Positions 19,527 through 28,931 of a stretch of DNA of 64,000 nt are shown in pieces. Origin of the DNA: Burkholderia contaminans (lineage in GTDB: Bacteria > Pseudomonadota > Gammaproteobacteria > Burkholderiales > Burkholderiaceae); contig NZ_CP090640.1 in the NCBI RefSeq assembly GCF_029633825.1, positions 2,232,001 to 2,296,000 on the forward strand. The letters run 5' to 3'. Each line of letters begins with the position of its first letter. Positions within the stretch are counted from its first letter, which is position 1. The notes beneath the pieces are model-generated. The model saw only the letters and a program-made list of their open reading frames with translations. It ran no database searches and was not told the origin of the DNA. The position numbers and the translations under genes are program-made.

Positions 19527-20299
19527 GCTTTTTCCTGACAACGCCCACCGCCATCGACCTCGGCGTCAACATCGACCACGTCGCGACGCTGCGCAATGTG
19601 CGCGGCACGACCTATCCCGATCCGATCCGCGCGGCGCTCGCCGCCGAAGAAGCCGGTGCGGATGCGATCACGCTGCACCTGCGCGAAGATCGCCGCCACA
19701 TCGTCGATGCGGATGTGCGCAAGCTGCGCCCGTTGCTGAAGACGCGCATGAACCTCGAATGCGCGGTGACTGCCGAGATGCTCGATATCGCATGCGAAGT
19801 GCGTCCGCACGACGCGTGCCTCGTGCCCGAGAAGCGCGAGGAACTGACGACCGAAGGCGGTCTCGATGTCGCCGGCCACTTCGAAGCCGTGCGTGCGGCA
19901 TGCCAGCAGCTTGCCGACGTGGGTGTGCGCGTGTCGCTGTTCATCGACCCGGACGAGACGCAGATCCGTGCCGCGCACGAAGCGGGCGCGCCGGTGATCG
20001 AGCTGCATACGGGCCGTTACGCCGAAGCGCACGACGAAGCCGAGCAGCAACGCGAATACGAGCGCATCGTCGCGGGCGTTCAGGCCGGCGCGCAGCTCGG
20101 CCTGAAGGTCAACGCCGGCCACGGCCTGCACTACACGAACGTGCAGCAGATCGCCGCGATCGACGGCATCGTCGAACTGAACATTGGCCACGCGATCGTC
20201 GCGCACGCGATTTTCGCGGGCTGGGACAACGCGGTGCGCGAAATGAAGGCGATCATGGTCGCCGCACGCGTTGCCGCGCTGCATGGCGGCGCGCGCTGA
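19523..20299 (+). CDS. pdxJ: Pyridoxine 5'-phosphate synthase
   Basis: A 258-residue TIM-barrel enzyme that makes pyridoxine 5'-phosphate from 1-deoxyxylulose 5-phosphate and 3-amino-2-oxopropyl phosphate. The N-terminal [34 protein letters not shown] and [11 protein letters not shown] motifs are all family signatures. The window also holds pdxY (52677-53537), the salvage kinase of the same cofactor. Confidence 0.97.
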   Translation: MSFFLTTPTAIDLGVNIDHVATLRNVRGTTYPDPIRAALAAEEAGADAITLHLREDRRHIVDADVRKLRPLLKTRMNLECAVTAEMLDIACEVRPHDACLVPEKREELTTEGGLDVAGHFEAVRAACQQLADVGVRVSLFIDPDETQIRAAHEAGAPVIELHTGRYAEAHDEAEQQREYERIVAGVQAGAQLGLKVNAGHGLHYTNVQQIAAIDGIVELNIGHAIVAHAIFAGWDNAVREMKAIMVAARVAALHGGAR

Positions 20300-20371
20300 A
20301 GATGAATTGCCGCTGCGCGTCGCGCGTCATGCCTGACCCGGCCCGGCCGGGTCGTACCGGCGCGTACTGAC

Positions 20372-20800
20372 ATGGCGATCTACGGCATCGGTACCGACAT
20401 CGCCCAGGTGAGCCGCATCGCGGCCGTGCTCGAACGCACGGGCGGCCGGTTTGCCGAGAAGGTGCTGGGCCCCGACGAGCTGCGCGTGTTCCATGCGCGC
20501 CGTGCCCGCTCCGAGGCGCGCGGCATCGCGTTCCTCGCGACGCGCTTTTCCGCGAAGGAAGCGTTCTCGAAGGCGATCGGGCTCGGCATGCACTGGCCGA
20601 TGACGTGGCGTGCGCTGCAGACCCTCAACCATCCGAGCGGCGAGCCGTACGTGGTTGCGTCGGGCGAGCTGGCCGACTGGCTTGCCGCCCGTGGCATCAC
20701 GGCGCGCGTGACGGTCAGCGACGAACGCGACTACGCGGTGTCGTTCGTGGTCGCCGAGACGGACGCTGCGCCTGCACCTGTTTCCCGAACCTCCTCCTGA
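20372..20800 (+). CDS. acpS: Holo-[acyl carrier protein] synthase
   Basis: A 142-residue 4'-phosphopantetheinyl transferase that activates AcpP (gene at 7150-7389). The [12 protein letters not shown] and [13 protein letters not shown] motifs provide the Mg- and CoA-binding residues. It ends the lepA-to-acpS block. Its 3' end lies 16-17 bases from the right edge of the TnpB element. Confidence 0.96.
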   Translation: MAIYGIGTDIAQVSRIAAVLERTGGRFAEKVLGPDELRVFHARRARSEARGIAFLATRFSAKEAFSKAIGLGMHWPMTWRALQTLNHPSGEPYVVASGELADWLAARGITARVTVSDERDYAVSFVVAETDAAPAPVSRTSS

Positions 20801-20833
20801 CGGAATTCCCGATTCGTTGACGTCCTCATCCAC

Positions 20834-21862
20834 CTAAAGGCAGTTGATTCCCACACCTGGCGATGCACGTCCGCATCGGAGAATGTTCAGCGCAGCGTTG
20901 GTATCCCGATCATGCTCGACACCACAGTCACTGCAGGCCCACTCTCTTATTCTCAGTCCCGCGATACCTTTCGGCCGCGTCGAGCTGTCTTTCGATCCGC
21001 ACGCCGAACAGGACTGGGTCGAACCGCTTTCGTCGACTTCCTCGAACGTGACTCCGTGCGCGATCGCTTTGTAGCGGAGCTTGTTTCGGAAGGACGACCA
21101 GGATGCGTCGTAAACGCTCCTCGCCATCCTGGTTCTGGCGAGTTTGGCGGCAGACACGTTGCCGACCACGATGTAATCGAAACGCCGCACCAGATCGAGC
21201 GCGAGCTTGTGTTGGAAATCGGTGCGGGCGTTCGCGACCTTCGCGCGCAGCTTCGCGATATGCCGCTTGTGTTTGCGCGCCCGTTGCGCTTTCGCGAGCT
21301 TTTCGGCCGCGCATCGACCGAACCGATCGTTAGGCAGCTTCTCACCGGTCGAAAGTGTGGCGAAGTCTTTCAGGCCGAGATCAATGCCGACACCGGAACG
21401 AATCGGTCGGGCGTGAACATCGGGCATTTCGATCACGATATTCAGAAACCAATTGCCGCGCGCGTCTTGCGCAAAGCTGGTTCCGTCCTTGATCTTGCCT
21501 TCGGGAAGCGGGCGGCTGTTGAACACGCGAAACGTGTTACCGGCAAAACGAAACGCGTCGCCCTCGCGTTTCAGATCACGGCCCTTCAGCGGCACCCAAC
21601 CGAGCGATTTCCTGCTGCGATAGCGCAGCCAAGGGCGCCGGTGCTGGCTGCGAGACTTCGCGTATTGTTCGCACGTTGCGTTGACGGTGCCCGAGTGGAT
21701 GCCGAGTTCCTTGCTGCTACCCGTGGTCGGCACATTCAAATCAAAACCCGTTGGCCACCTCTTGTTCCACTTGGGCGCGTGCTTCTGCGTGTCGTTGCAG
21801 AAGTGCCAGACGTAGTTCACTGCACGGCTCTGCTTGTTAAGCAGTCTGTTGAGCGATTTCAC
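20834..21862 (-). CDS. tnpB: TnpB-family RNA-guided endonuclease (IS605 OrfB type), RuvC-II Glu missing
   Basis: About 342 residues from the GTG at 21862. RuvC-I is GIDLGLKDFA (Asp161). The place where most TnpB proteins carry the RuvC-II Glu reads YIVVGNVS, with Gly234 instead. A four-Cys zinc ribbon follows (C285, C288, C310, C313), then RuvC-III DRDTNAALNI. An alternative acidic set, EEVDES (274-279), could supply the carboxylate, as proposed for TnpB clades with rearranged sites. The frame continues upstream through ITGTILVYRYRV, the usual family N-terminus, but without ATG, GTG or TTG; the true start may be a rare ATT at 21901. TnpB proteins cut DNA with an omega RNA; activity here is uncertain. 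Confidence 0.85.
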   Translation of the reverse strand: MKSLNRLLNKQSRAVNYVWHFCNDTQKHAPKWNKRWPTGFDLNVPTTGSSKELGIHSGTVNATCEQYAKSRSQHRRPWLRYRSRKSLGWVPLKGRDLKREGDAFRFAGNTFRVFNSRPLPEGKIKDGTSFAQDARGNWFLNIVIEMPDVHARPIRSGVGIDLGLKDFATLSTGEKLPNDRFGRCAAEKLAKAQRARKHKRHIAKLRAKVANARTDFQHKLALDLVRRFDYIVVGNVSAAKLARTRMARSVYDASWSSFRNKLRYKAIAHGVTFEEVDESGSTQSCSACGSKDSSTRPKGIAGLRIREWACSDCGVEHDRDTNAALNILRCGRASPGVGINCL

Positions 21863-21940
21863 CCGGTAGCGGTAGACGAGAATCGTACCGGTGATCCTAA
21901 TCTGTGGAAGAAGCTGCCTGTCAACGGCACTCCTTTCCTT

Positions 21941-21958
21941 CCCGCTATGAGTTGCGGG
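21941..21958 (-). repeat. Subterminal hairpin at tnpB element left end
   Basis: CCCGC-TATGAGTT-GCGGG on the plus strand, 80 bases upstream of the tnpB GTG and 21 bases before nagZ. Hairpins of this kind are recognised by TnpA at the ends of IS200/IS605 elements. It also lies where the nagZ leader would be. Confidence 0.5.
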
Positions 21959-21978
21959 GTTTCTCCGAGCAAATCTTT

Positions 21979-23007
21979 ATGAAAACGACTCCCGGCCCGG
22001 TCATGCTCGACGTCGTCGGCACGACCCTGTCGCGCGACGATGCGCGGCGCCTCGCGCATCCGAATACCGGCGGCGTGATCCTGTTCGCGCGGCACTTCCA
22101 GAACCGCGCGCAACTGACCGCGCTGACCGACGCGATCCGCGCGGTGCGCGAAGACATCCTGATCGCCGTCGATCACGAGGGCGGGCGCGTGCAGCGTTTC
22201 CGCACCGACGGCTTCACGGTGCTGCCCGCGATGCGCCGCCTCGGTGAGCTGTGGGACCGCGACGTGCTGCTCGCGACGAAGGTCGCCACGGCCGTCGGCT
22301 ACATCCTGGCCGCCGAGCTGCGCGCATGCGGGATCGACATGAGCTTCACGCCCGTGCTCGACCTCGACTACGGGCACTCGAAAGTGATCGGCGATCGCGC
22401 ATTCCATCGCGATCCGCGCGTCGTCACGCTGCTCGCGAAGAGCCTGAATCAGGGGCTGTCGCTCGCCGGGATGGCAAATTGCGGCAAGCATTTCCCGGGG
22501 CACGGCTTCGCGGAGGCCGACTCGCACGTCGCGTTGCCGACCGACGACCGTCCGCTCGACGCGATCCTCAAGCAGGACGTCGCACCGTACGACTGGCTCG
22601 GCCTGTCGCTGTCCGCGGTGATTCCCGCGCACGTGATCTACACGCAGGTCGACAAGCGGCCGGCCGGTTTCTCGCGGGTGTGGCTGCAGGACATCCTGCG
22701 CGGCCGGCTCGGCTTCACTGGCGCGATCTTCAGCGACGACCTGTCGATGGAGGCCGCGCGCGAAGGCGGCACGCTCACGCAGGCGGCCGACGCCGCGCTC
22801 GCGGCCGGTTGCGACATGGTGCTCGTCTGCAACCAGCCGGACGCGGCCGAGGTCGTGCTGAACGGGCTGAAAGCACGGGCAACGGACGAGTCGGTGCGAC
22901 GCTTCAAGCGGATGCGTGCGCGCGGCAAGGCGTTCAAGTGGGACAAGCTGATCGTGCAGCCCGAGTATCTGCAGGCGCAGGCGCTGTTGAGCAGCGCATT
23001 GGCCTGA
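21979..23007 (+). CDS. nagZ: Beta-N-acetylhexosaminidase NagZ
   Basis: A 342-residue family 3 glycoside hydrolase that removes GlcNAc from 1,6-anhydro-muropeptides in cell-wall recycling; its product induces AmpC in many bacteria. The NagZ signature KHFPGHGFAEADSH (catalytic His/Asp loop) and the nucleophile in FSDDLSMEA are intact. The frame is open further upstream into the mobile element, but the ATG at 21979 begins the conserved protein. The insertion has cut it off from acpS, so its expression may now depend on element sequence. Confidence 0.95.
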   Translation: MKTTPGPVMLDVVGTTLSRDDARRLAHPNTGGVILFARHFQNRAQLTALTDAIRAVREDILIAVDHEGGRVQRFRTDGFTVLPAMRRLGELWDRDVLLATKVATAVGYILAAELRACGIDMSFTPVLDLDYGHSKVIGDRAFHRDPRVVTLLAKSLNQGLSLAGMANCGKHFPGHGFAEADSHVALPTDDRPLDAILKQDVAPYDWLGLSLSAVIPAHVIYTQVDKRPAGFSRVWLQDILRGRLGFTGAIFSDDLSMEAAREGGTLTQAADAALAAGCDMVLVCNQPDAAEVVLNGLKARATDESVRRFKRMRARGKAFKWDKLIVQPEYLQAQALLSSALA

Positions 23008-23054
23008 GCGGGGAGGGGATGGCGCGGTCTGCGCCGTTCCGGTCACCGAAACAA

Positions 23055-23082
23055 GAAAGCCGCGCAATCGCGCGGCTTTTTT
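23055..23082 (+). terminator. Intrinsic terminator after nagZ
   Basis: The stem GCCGCGC/GCGCGGC (23059-23065, 23070-23076) with loop AATC is followed by six T. Confidence 0.85.
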
Positions 23083-23197
23083 ATGCATTGCTACCGGTGC
23101 GAACCGGGCAGCTTCAGGCGTCAAGCAGGTTGACGACGTGCGCTTTAGTGCAACTAACGGTCAAACCCTGCCAGCGCCTTCGAGCATCGCCGCCCGC

Positions 23198-24583
23198 TCA
23201 GTTCACCTTCATCCGCTGCAGCTTGTTGTACAGCGTCTTCGGGCTGATGCCGAGCAGCGTTGCGGCGCGGTGGCGCGTGCCGCCGACGGCATCGAGCGTC
23301 GCGCGGATCAGCAGATCCTCGACGTCTGACAGCGGCGTGCCGACCTTGATCTGCACGCTGCTGCCGTTCAGTGCGGCGCCGGCCGAGAAGCTCGGCTCGC
23401 CCGCGCGCAGCGTCTCGATGAAATCGCCCGATGCGTCGTACGCGAAGCGCACGCGCTCCTGCAACTCGCGCACGTTGCCCGGCCATTCGTAGGACAGGCA
23501 TTCGCGCACGAAGCCCGGCGCCGCGCGCTTGTCGGTCGTGCTGCGGCCGGTTGCGCGCGCGTCGCGGTTCAGTTCGTCGATCAGCGCGTCCGCGATCGCG
23601 AGCGCGTCGCCGTCGCGCTCGCGCAGCGGCGGCATCGTGATCGACGCCGCATCGAGGCGCAGCCACAGATCCTCGCGCAGCGTGCCGTTCGCGACTGCTT
23701 CGCGCGCCGGGCGGCGCGTGGTCGCGATCAGCCGGAAATCGCTCGTGATCGAACTCGTGCCGCCGATCCGCATGAAGTTCTGCGAATCGAGCGCATGCAG
23801 CAGGGCTTCCTGCAGCACGAGCGGCAGTGCGGTGATCTCGTCGAGAAACAGCGTGCCGCCGCCGGCCTGTTCGAACAGGCCTGATTCGCGGCGCTCGGCG
23901 CCGTCGAACGCGCCGCGCTCATGGCCGAACAGCACGCTGTCGAGCGACGCACCATGCCGGCCGGCCTGCGCGATCGTCCGGCAGTCGAACGACACGAACG
24001 GCCCCTTGCGGCGCCGGCTCAGGTCGTGCAGCGTGCGCGCGGCCAGCTTCTTGCCGGTACCGGCTTCGCCCGAGAACAGCACGGCCGTTTCGGTGCGCGC
24101 GTTGTGCTCGATCATGTCGTACACGTGCTGCATCGCGTCGCTGCGGCCGACCAGCGCGCCGAAGCGGCCGAGATGGCGCAGCGAGGCGCGCAACGACTGC
24201 ACTTCGTCGATCAGTTCGTACGGACGCGGGATCCGCGCGAGCAGGCTGCGCAGGCGCGGGATGTTGATCGGCTTCAGCAGGTAGTCCCAGATGCCGTGAC
24301 GCAGGCCCTCGATGGCGCTCTCGACCGTCGCATTGCCGGTCAGCACGATGACGGGCAACGAGCCGTTCGGCTGTTGCTGCGGCAGGTGCTGGAGCAGGTC
24401 GAACCCGCTGCCGTCCGGCAGGTTGAGGTCGACGAGAACGACGTCGGGAATCGAGCGGCCGAGCGCCGTGCGTGCTTCGGCGAGCGACGTGGCCGTGTCG
24501 ACCGAGAAGCCGTCTGCGGCGAGCAGCGCGGTGAGGCCGGACAGACTGTTGGGATCGTCTTCGACAATCAGGGCGTGTGGCAT
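23198..24583 (-). CDS. NtrC-family response regulator with atypical GAFDGA loop
   Basis: A 461-residue regulator in three parts: a receiver domain (Asp10/Asp11, phospho-acceptor Asp52, Thr82, Lys104), an AAA+ domain (Walker A GEAGTGKK at 172-179, Walker B TLFLDE at 244-249, WPGNVRE sensor II) and a Fis-type HTH (RHRAATLLGISPKTLYNKLQRMKV). The sigma-54 contact loop, normally GAFTGA, is GAFDGA (224-229). An upstream TTG at 24604 is possible, but ATG 24583 directly precedes PHALIVEDD. No histidine kinase gene is adjacent. The target genes are unknown. Confidence 0.88.
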   Translation of the reverse strand: MPHALIVEDDPNSLSGLTALLAADGFSVDTATSLAEARTALGRSIPDVVLVDLNLPDGSGFDLLQHLPQQQPNGSLPVIVLTGNATVESAIEGLRHGIWDYLLKPINIPRLRSLLARIPRPYELIDEVQSLRASLRHLGRFGALVGRSDAMQHVYDMIEHNARTETAVLFSGEAGTGKKLAARTLHDLSRRRKGPFVSFDCRTIAQAGRHGASLDSVLFGHERGAFDGAERRESGLFEQAGGGTLFLDEITALPLVLQEALLHALDSQNFMRIGGTSSITSDFRLIATTRRPAREAVANGTLREDLWLRLDAASITMPPLRERDGDALAIADALIDELNRDARATGRSTTDKRAAPGFVRECLSYEWPGNVRELQERVRFAYDASGDFIETLRAGEPSFSAGAALNGSSVQIKVGTPLSDVEDLLIRATLDAVGGTRHRAATLLGISPKTLYNKLQRMKVN

Positions 24584-24800
24584 GGTGGACGCGAGTCGAG
24601 TCAAGAGAGGCGGGCTGTCGGCCGTCGGGGCCGCAGCCGCATGTCAGATTAAAAACTGATTTTATGCCCCGCTGAACGCGTCACGAGCATTATTTCTCCG
24701 GCGCTATAAAACAGTTACCGATGATACAAATTGAATATCTTTACCGGTGGCTTTTGTGCTTTACATGAGCCTGACTCTCGCCCGGTTGTTGGCGCCGGAC

Positions 24801-24828
24801 AAACAAAAAGCGCCCCGAAGGGCGCTTT
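24801..24828 (-). terminator. Intrinsic terminator after efp
   Basis: On the minus strand AAAGCGCCC-TTCG-GGGCGCTTT is followed by TTGTTTG (stem arms 24807-24815 and 24820-24828), 24 bases past the efp stop. The 200 or so bases beyond, to 24583, are AT-rich for this genome and hold no gene. Confidence 0.8.
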
Positions 24829-24852
24829 GTTCGATGCGGGTACCGCTGGCGA

Positions 24853-25410
24853 TTACGCGCGGCTGCGGTATTCGTTCGTACGCGTATCGATTTCGATCTT
24901 GTCGCCGGTGTTGCAGAACAGCGGCACTTGCAGTTCGAAGCCCGTTGCGAGCTTGGCGTTCTTCAGCACCTTGCCCGACGACGTGTCGCCCTTGACTGCC
25001 GGCTCCGTGTAGGTGATCTCGCGAACGAGGACCGTCGGCAGTTCGACCGAGATCGCCTTTTCGTTGTAGAACACGACTTCGCAAGCCATGCCGTCTTCGA
25101 GGTAGTTCAGCGCTTCGCCCATCATTTCCGCTTCGACTTCGAACTGGTTGTAGTCGGCGTCCATGAACACGTACATCGGATCGGCGAAGTACGAGTACGT
25201 CACTTCCTTGCGGTCGAGCACGACGACGTCGAACTTGTCGTCAGCCTTGTAGACCGCTTCCTGGCCTGCGTTCGTCAGCAGGTTCTTCATCTTCATCTTG
25301 ACGACGGCGGAGTTGCGGCCCGACTTGTTGTATTCAGCCTTGGCGATGACCCATGCGTCGCTGCCGATCTGCACGACGTTGCCTACGCGGAGTTCCTGTG
25401 CGGTTTTCAT
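24853..25410 (-). CDS. efp: Elongation factor P (Arg32 type)
   Basis: A 185-residue EF-P, which relieves ribosome stalling at polyproline. The tip of domain I reads [12 protein letters not shown], with Arg at position 32 where E. coli has the lysylated Lys34. Arg32 is the residue that EarP rhamnosylates in Pseudomonas, Neisseria and relatives, and earP lies next upstream on the same strand. Domain II ([14 protein letters not shown]) and the C-terminal [10 protein letters not shown] are complete. Confidence 0.97.
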   Translation of the reverse strand: MKTAQELRVGNVVQIGSDAWVIAKAEYNKSGRNSAVVKMKMKNLLTNAGQEAVYKADDKFDVVVLDRKEVTYSYFADPMYVFMDADYNQFEVEAEMMGEALNYLEDGMACEVVFYNEKAISVELPTVLVREITYTEPAVKGDTSSGKVLKNAKLATGFELQVPLFCNTGDKIEIDTRTNEYRSRA

Positions 25411-25537
25411 AAAAAACTGTCCTGATCAAATCAAATAAATAGGTGCCTGAGCGTTGCGCAACGGCTGACGGCGCAAGCGGTGCGTTCCGGTGGACGCCAA
25501 AAGCGAGCGCTTGCCTGGTCAGCCGTCGGATAACCGC

Positions 25538-26731
25538 TTATTTTAACTGAGATTTTGCGTATTCCGCCAGCTTTCCGGCGAGATCGCCGACGGCCGCGAG
25601 CGCATCGGCCCAGCGGGCCGCGTTGGCGTCCAGTGCGGCGCGGTGCTGCCAGAAATCGGCCCAGTCGGGTGTGCCGACGCCGTTCCATGCGTGCCAGAAC
25701 CGCTCGAGCGCCGCGCGCGGCGCATCGGCGAGGCCGGCTGACAGGTGTGCGAGCGCGGCGTCGAGCTTTGGCAGGTGCACGTCGTCGGCCTGCGGGTAGA
25801 TGTGCCACACGAACGGTTTGCGGGCCCACTGCGCCCGGACGAACGAATCCTCGCCGCGCACGAAATTGACGTCGGCCACCCACAGCAACGGATCGTAGTC
25901 GGCCTGGGGGACGAACGCGAGCCCATGCGCCGTCAGGTTGCCGCTGCGCGCATGCATGCCCGCGCCGAACGACTCGACCCCGAAAAAACGCGCGACCGCA
26001 GGCGACACGCGGCCGGCCGGTACGAGTGCGACGACCGGCGTCGGGCCGTCGCGCCACTGTGCGAGCAGCGCGTCGACGGCCGGATTCTCGTACGCGAACA
26101 GGCTGACGACGGTCGTGCCCGGGGCAGGCGCCGGGCCGCCGGTCGCGCGCCGCCACCAGGCGTCGCGTGCCGCCGCGTCGGTTTCGAAGGCCGCGCGGCG
26201 TGCATCGAGATCGTGCTCCTTCAGGACGCCGCCGGTGCCGGCAGACAGGCCCGGGAAGAAAAACGTCTTCAGCAGCGGGTAGCGCGGATGCGGCGATGGC
26301 CGCAGATGGAAATCGGCGACCCAGTCCTCGGCGCTCAGGTATTCGAGATTGATCCACACGGGACGCCGTTCGCGGCGCGCCATCGCCGCGAGATACGCGC
26401 CGGGCAACTCGCACGCGAACGCTTCGATCACGACATCGGCAATCTCCAGCGCGTCGCCGACTTCCGCATGCCAGTGCTCGATCACGATCGCATCGACCGT
26501 CTGCCGCCCCGCGTCGGGATCGACCCCGGGCAGCAGGCGCGCGAACGTGCGCAGGTCGTCGACGAACAGGCGAACCTGCCAGCCGTGCTCGTGCGCGAGC
26601 TGGCGCGCGACGCGCCAGCAGACGCCGATGTCGCCGAAATTGTCGACCACTGTACAGAAGAGGTCGCAGGCGATCGGTTCGCCCGGCGCGAGCGGCGTAG
26701 CAGGCAGGGGGGCAGCGGGGGTGCGGGACAT
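25538..26731 (-). CDS. earP: EF-P arginine rhamnosyltransferase EarP
   Basis: A 397-residue GT-B enzyme that transfers rhamnose from dTDP-rhamnose to Arg32 of EF-P. The N-terminal CDLFCTVVDNFGDIGVCWRVARQL, with the two catalytic Asp residues of the family, and the C-terminal NFVRGEDSFVRAQWA donor-binding motif are clear. It lies 127 bases upstream of efp on the same strand, and they could be co-transcribed. Upstream it is divergent from uvrC with only 76 bases between. Confidence 0.95.
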   Translation of the reverse strand: MSRTPAAPLPATPLAPGEPIACDLFCTVVDNFGDIGVCWRVARQLAHEHGWQVRLFVDDLRTFARLLPGVDPDAGRQTVDAIVIEHWHAEVGDALEIADVVIEAFACELPGAYLAAMARRERRPVWINLEYLSAEDWVADFHLRPSPHPRYPLLKTFFFPGLSAGTGGVLKEHDLDARRAAFETDAAARDAWWRRATGGPAPAPGTTVVSLFAYENPAVDALLAQWRDGPTPVVALVPAGRVSPAVARFFGVESFGAGMHARSGNLTAHGLAFVPQADYDPLLWVADVNFVRGEDSFVRAQWARKPFVWHIYPQADDVHLPKLDAALAHLSAGLADAPRAALERFWHAWNGVGTPDWADFWQHRAALDANAARWADALAAVGDLAGKLAEYAKSQLK

Positions 26732-26807
26732 CGAAGCGGGCCGGTGAATGCTCTAAACTGGCGATTCTAATAGACCCGTTCCGCGTTACAAGGCGCCCGG
26801 ATCACGC

Positions 26808-28841
26808 ATGACATCCCCTGAAGCTTCCGATACCCCGTTCGAACCGAAGAAGATCCTTGCGCAGTTGCCGCACATGCCCGGCGTCTATCGCTATTACGAC
26901 ACGGCGGGCGCCGTGCTCTATGTCGGCAAGGCACGCGACCTGAAGAAGCGCGTTTCGAGCTATTTCACGAAGACGCAGCTGTCGCCGCGCATCGCGATGA
27001 TGGTCACGCGCATCGCGCGCATCGAGACGACCGTCACGCGCTCGGAGGCCGAGGCGCTGCTGCTCGAGAACAACCTGATCAAGGCGCTCGCGCCGCGCTA
27101 CAACATCCTGTTTCGCGACGACAAGTCGTATCCGTACCTGAAGCTCACCGCGCACCGCTTTCCGCGCATGGCCTACTACCGCGGCTCGGTCGACAAGCAG
27201 AACCAGTATTTCGGACCGTTCCCGAGCGCCTGGGCCGTGCGCGAGAGCATCCAGATCCTGCAGCGCGTGTTCCAGCTGCGCACCTGCGAGGATTCGGTCT
27301 TCAACAACCGCACGCGGCCGTGCCTGCTGCACCAGATCGGGCGCTGCACGGCGCCGTGCGTCGGCGCGATCTCCGACGAGGACTACGCCATCGACGTCTC
27401 GAACGCCGCGCGCTTCCTGCTCGGCCGGCAGTCCGAAGTGATGAAGGAGCTCGAGCAGAAGATGCACGCATTCGCGGCCGAGCTGAAATTCGAGCAGGCG
27501 GCGGCCGTGCGCAACCAGATGAGCTCGCTCGCGACGGTGCTTCACCAGCAGGCGATCGAGGTCGGCAGCGACAGCGACGTCGACATCCTGGCCGTCGTCG
27601 CACAGGGCGGGCGCGTGTGCGTGAATCTCGCGATGGTGCGTGGCGGCCGGCATCTCGGCGACAAGGCGTACTTCCCGACGCACGTCGAAAGCGCGCTGAC
27701 GCTCGCCGAGGGCGGGATCGGCGACGAGTCCGAGCTGGCGGAGGCGGTCGATGCGTCCGCCGACGCATTGCCCGACCTGCCCGCGGAAGAGTCCGGCCGC
27801 ACGCGCGGTGACGCGGCGGCGTCGGTCGAGGCCGAAGTGCTCGACGCGTTCATCGCGCAGCACTATCTCGGCAACCGCGTGCCGCCCGTGCTGGTCGTGA
27901 GCCATGCGCCCGCGAGCCGCGACCTGCTCGAGCTGCTGTCCGAGCAGGCCGGCCACAAGGTGTCGCTGGTGCGGCAGCCGCAGGGGCAGCGGCGTGCGTG
28001 GTTGTCGATGGCCGAGCAGAATGCGCAGATTGCGCTCATGCGGCTGCTGTCCGAGCAGGGCTCGCAGCAGGCGCGCACGCGTGCGCTCGCGGAGACGCTC
28101 AGCTACGAATGCGACGATCTCGCGACGCTGCGGATCGAATGCTTCGACATCAGCCATACGATGGGCGAGGCAACACAGGCGTCGTGCGTGGTCTACCACC
28201 ATCACAAGATGCAGTCGGGTGAATACCGCCGCTACAACATCACCGGGATCACGCCGGGCGACGATTACGCGGCGATGCGGCAGGTGCTCACGCGCCGCTA
28301 CGAGAAGATGGTCGAGCAGGCCGCGCAGGCGGCGGCCGCCGACGATGCGGCCGGCATCGACGGCGAGTCGACGCGCCAGGCCGAAGCGTCGAGCCTGTTG
28401 CCGAACATCGTGCTGATCGACGGCGGCAAGGGGCAGGTCGAAATCGCGCGCCAGGTGTTCACCGAGCTCGGCCTCGACACGTCGATGCTGGTCGGCGTCG
28501 CGAAAGGCGAAGGGCGCAAGGTCGGCCTCGAGACGCTCGTGTTCGCGGACGGCCGCACACCCCTCGAACTCGGCAAGGAAAGCGCCGCGCTGATGCTCGT
28601 CGCGCAGATCCGCGACGAGGCGCACCGCTTCGCGATCACCGGCATGCGTGCCAAGCGGGCGAAGGCGCGCCAGACATCGCGGCTCGAGGAGCTCGAGGGT
28701 GTCGGCGCGAAGCGCCGGCAGCGGCTGCTCGCGCGGTTCGGCGGGTTGCGCGGCGTGGTTGCCGCGAGCGTCGAGGAACTCGCGAGCGTCGAGGGCATCT
28801 CGCACGCGCTCGCCGAGCAGATCTACAAGCAGCTTCACTGA
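26808..28841 (+). CDS. uvrC: Excinuclease ABC subunit C
   Basis: A 677-residue UvrC that makes both incisions in nucleotide excision repair. It has the GIY-YIG domain ([20 protein letters not shown]), a Cys-rich patch ([20 protein letters not shown]), a UVR motif (KLEQAAAVR-like, [11 protein letters not shown]), the RNase H-like domain ([26 protein letters not shown]) and a C-terminal helix-hairpin-helix pair. It is longer than E. coli UvrC (610) because of acidic/Ala-rich inserts near residues 310-345 and 505-530. pgsA follows, as in E. coli. Confidence 0.97.
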   Translation: MTSPEASDTPFEPKKILAQLPHMPGVYRYYDTAGAVLYVGKARDLKKRVSSYFTKTQLSPRIAMMVTRIARIETTVTRSEAEALLLENNLIKALAPRYNILFRDDKSYPYLKLTAHRFPRMAYYRGSVDKQNQYFGPFPSAWAVRESIQILQRVFQLRTCEDSVFNNRTRPCLLHQIGRCTAPCVGAISDEDYAIDVSNAARFLLGRQSEVMKELEQKMHAFAAELKFEQAAAVRNQMSSLATVLHQQAIEVGSDSDVDILAVVAQGGRVCVNLAMVRGGRHLGDKAYFPTHVESALTLAEGGIGDESELAEAVDASADALPDLPAEESGRTRGDAAASVEAEVLDAFIAQHYLGNRVPPVLVVSHAPASRDLLELLSEQAGHKVSLVRQPQGQRRAWLSMAEQNAQIALMRLLSEQGSQQARTRALAETLSYECDDLATLRIECFDISHTMGEATQASCVVYHHHKMQSGEYRRYNITGITPGDDYAAMRQVLTRRYEKMVEQAAQAAAADDAAGIDGESTRQAEASSLLPNIVLIDGGKGQVEIARQVFTELGLDTSMLVGVAKGEGRKVGLETLVFADGRTPLELGKESAALMLVAQIRDEAHRFAITGMRAKRAKARQTSRLEELEGVGAKRRQRLLARFGGLRGVVAASVEELASVEGISHALAEQIYKQLH

Positions 28842-28931
28842 CGCGGCCGTGCGGCCGGCTGCCTTGCCAGCGTTCTTGTGGCAGGCCGGTCGACACGGCA
28901 CAATTGCGAATCCTTTACTGTCCCGCATGCC

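Larger units (their letters stand above)
20817..21968 (-). mobile_element. Orphan IS200/IS605-type tnpB element (left edge approximate)
   Basis: The element carries only tnpB; there is no tnpA transposase. On the minus strand the tnpB gene is followed by GAGGACGTCAA, ending in TCAA at 20817-20820, the usual right-end cleavage motif of the family. Upstream of tnpB, CCCGC/GCGGG (21941-21945 and 21954-21958) forms a subterminal hairpin such as marks the left end. The exact left edge is somewhere in 21960-21980. It sits between acpS and nagZ. Lower GC than the neighbours, judged by eye, points to transfer. Confidence 0.6.

Noticed and set aside
24745..24770. A possible sigma-54 promoter near the response regulator gene
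   Set aside because: GG and GC are not spaced 10 bases apart as the -24/-12 type needs.
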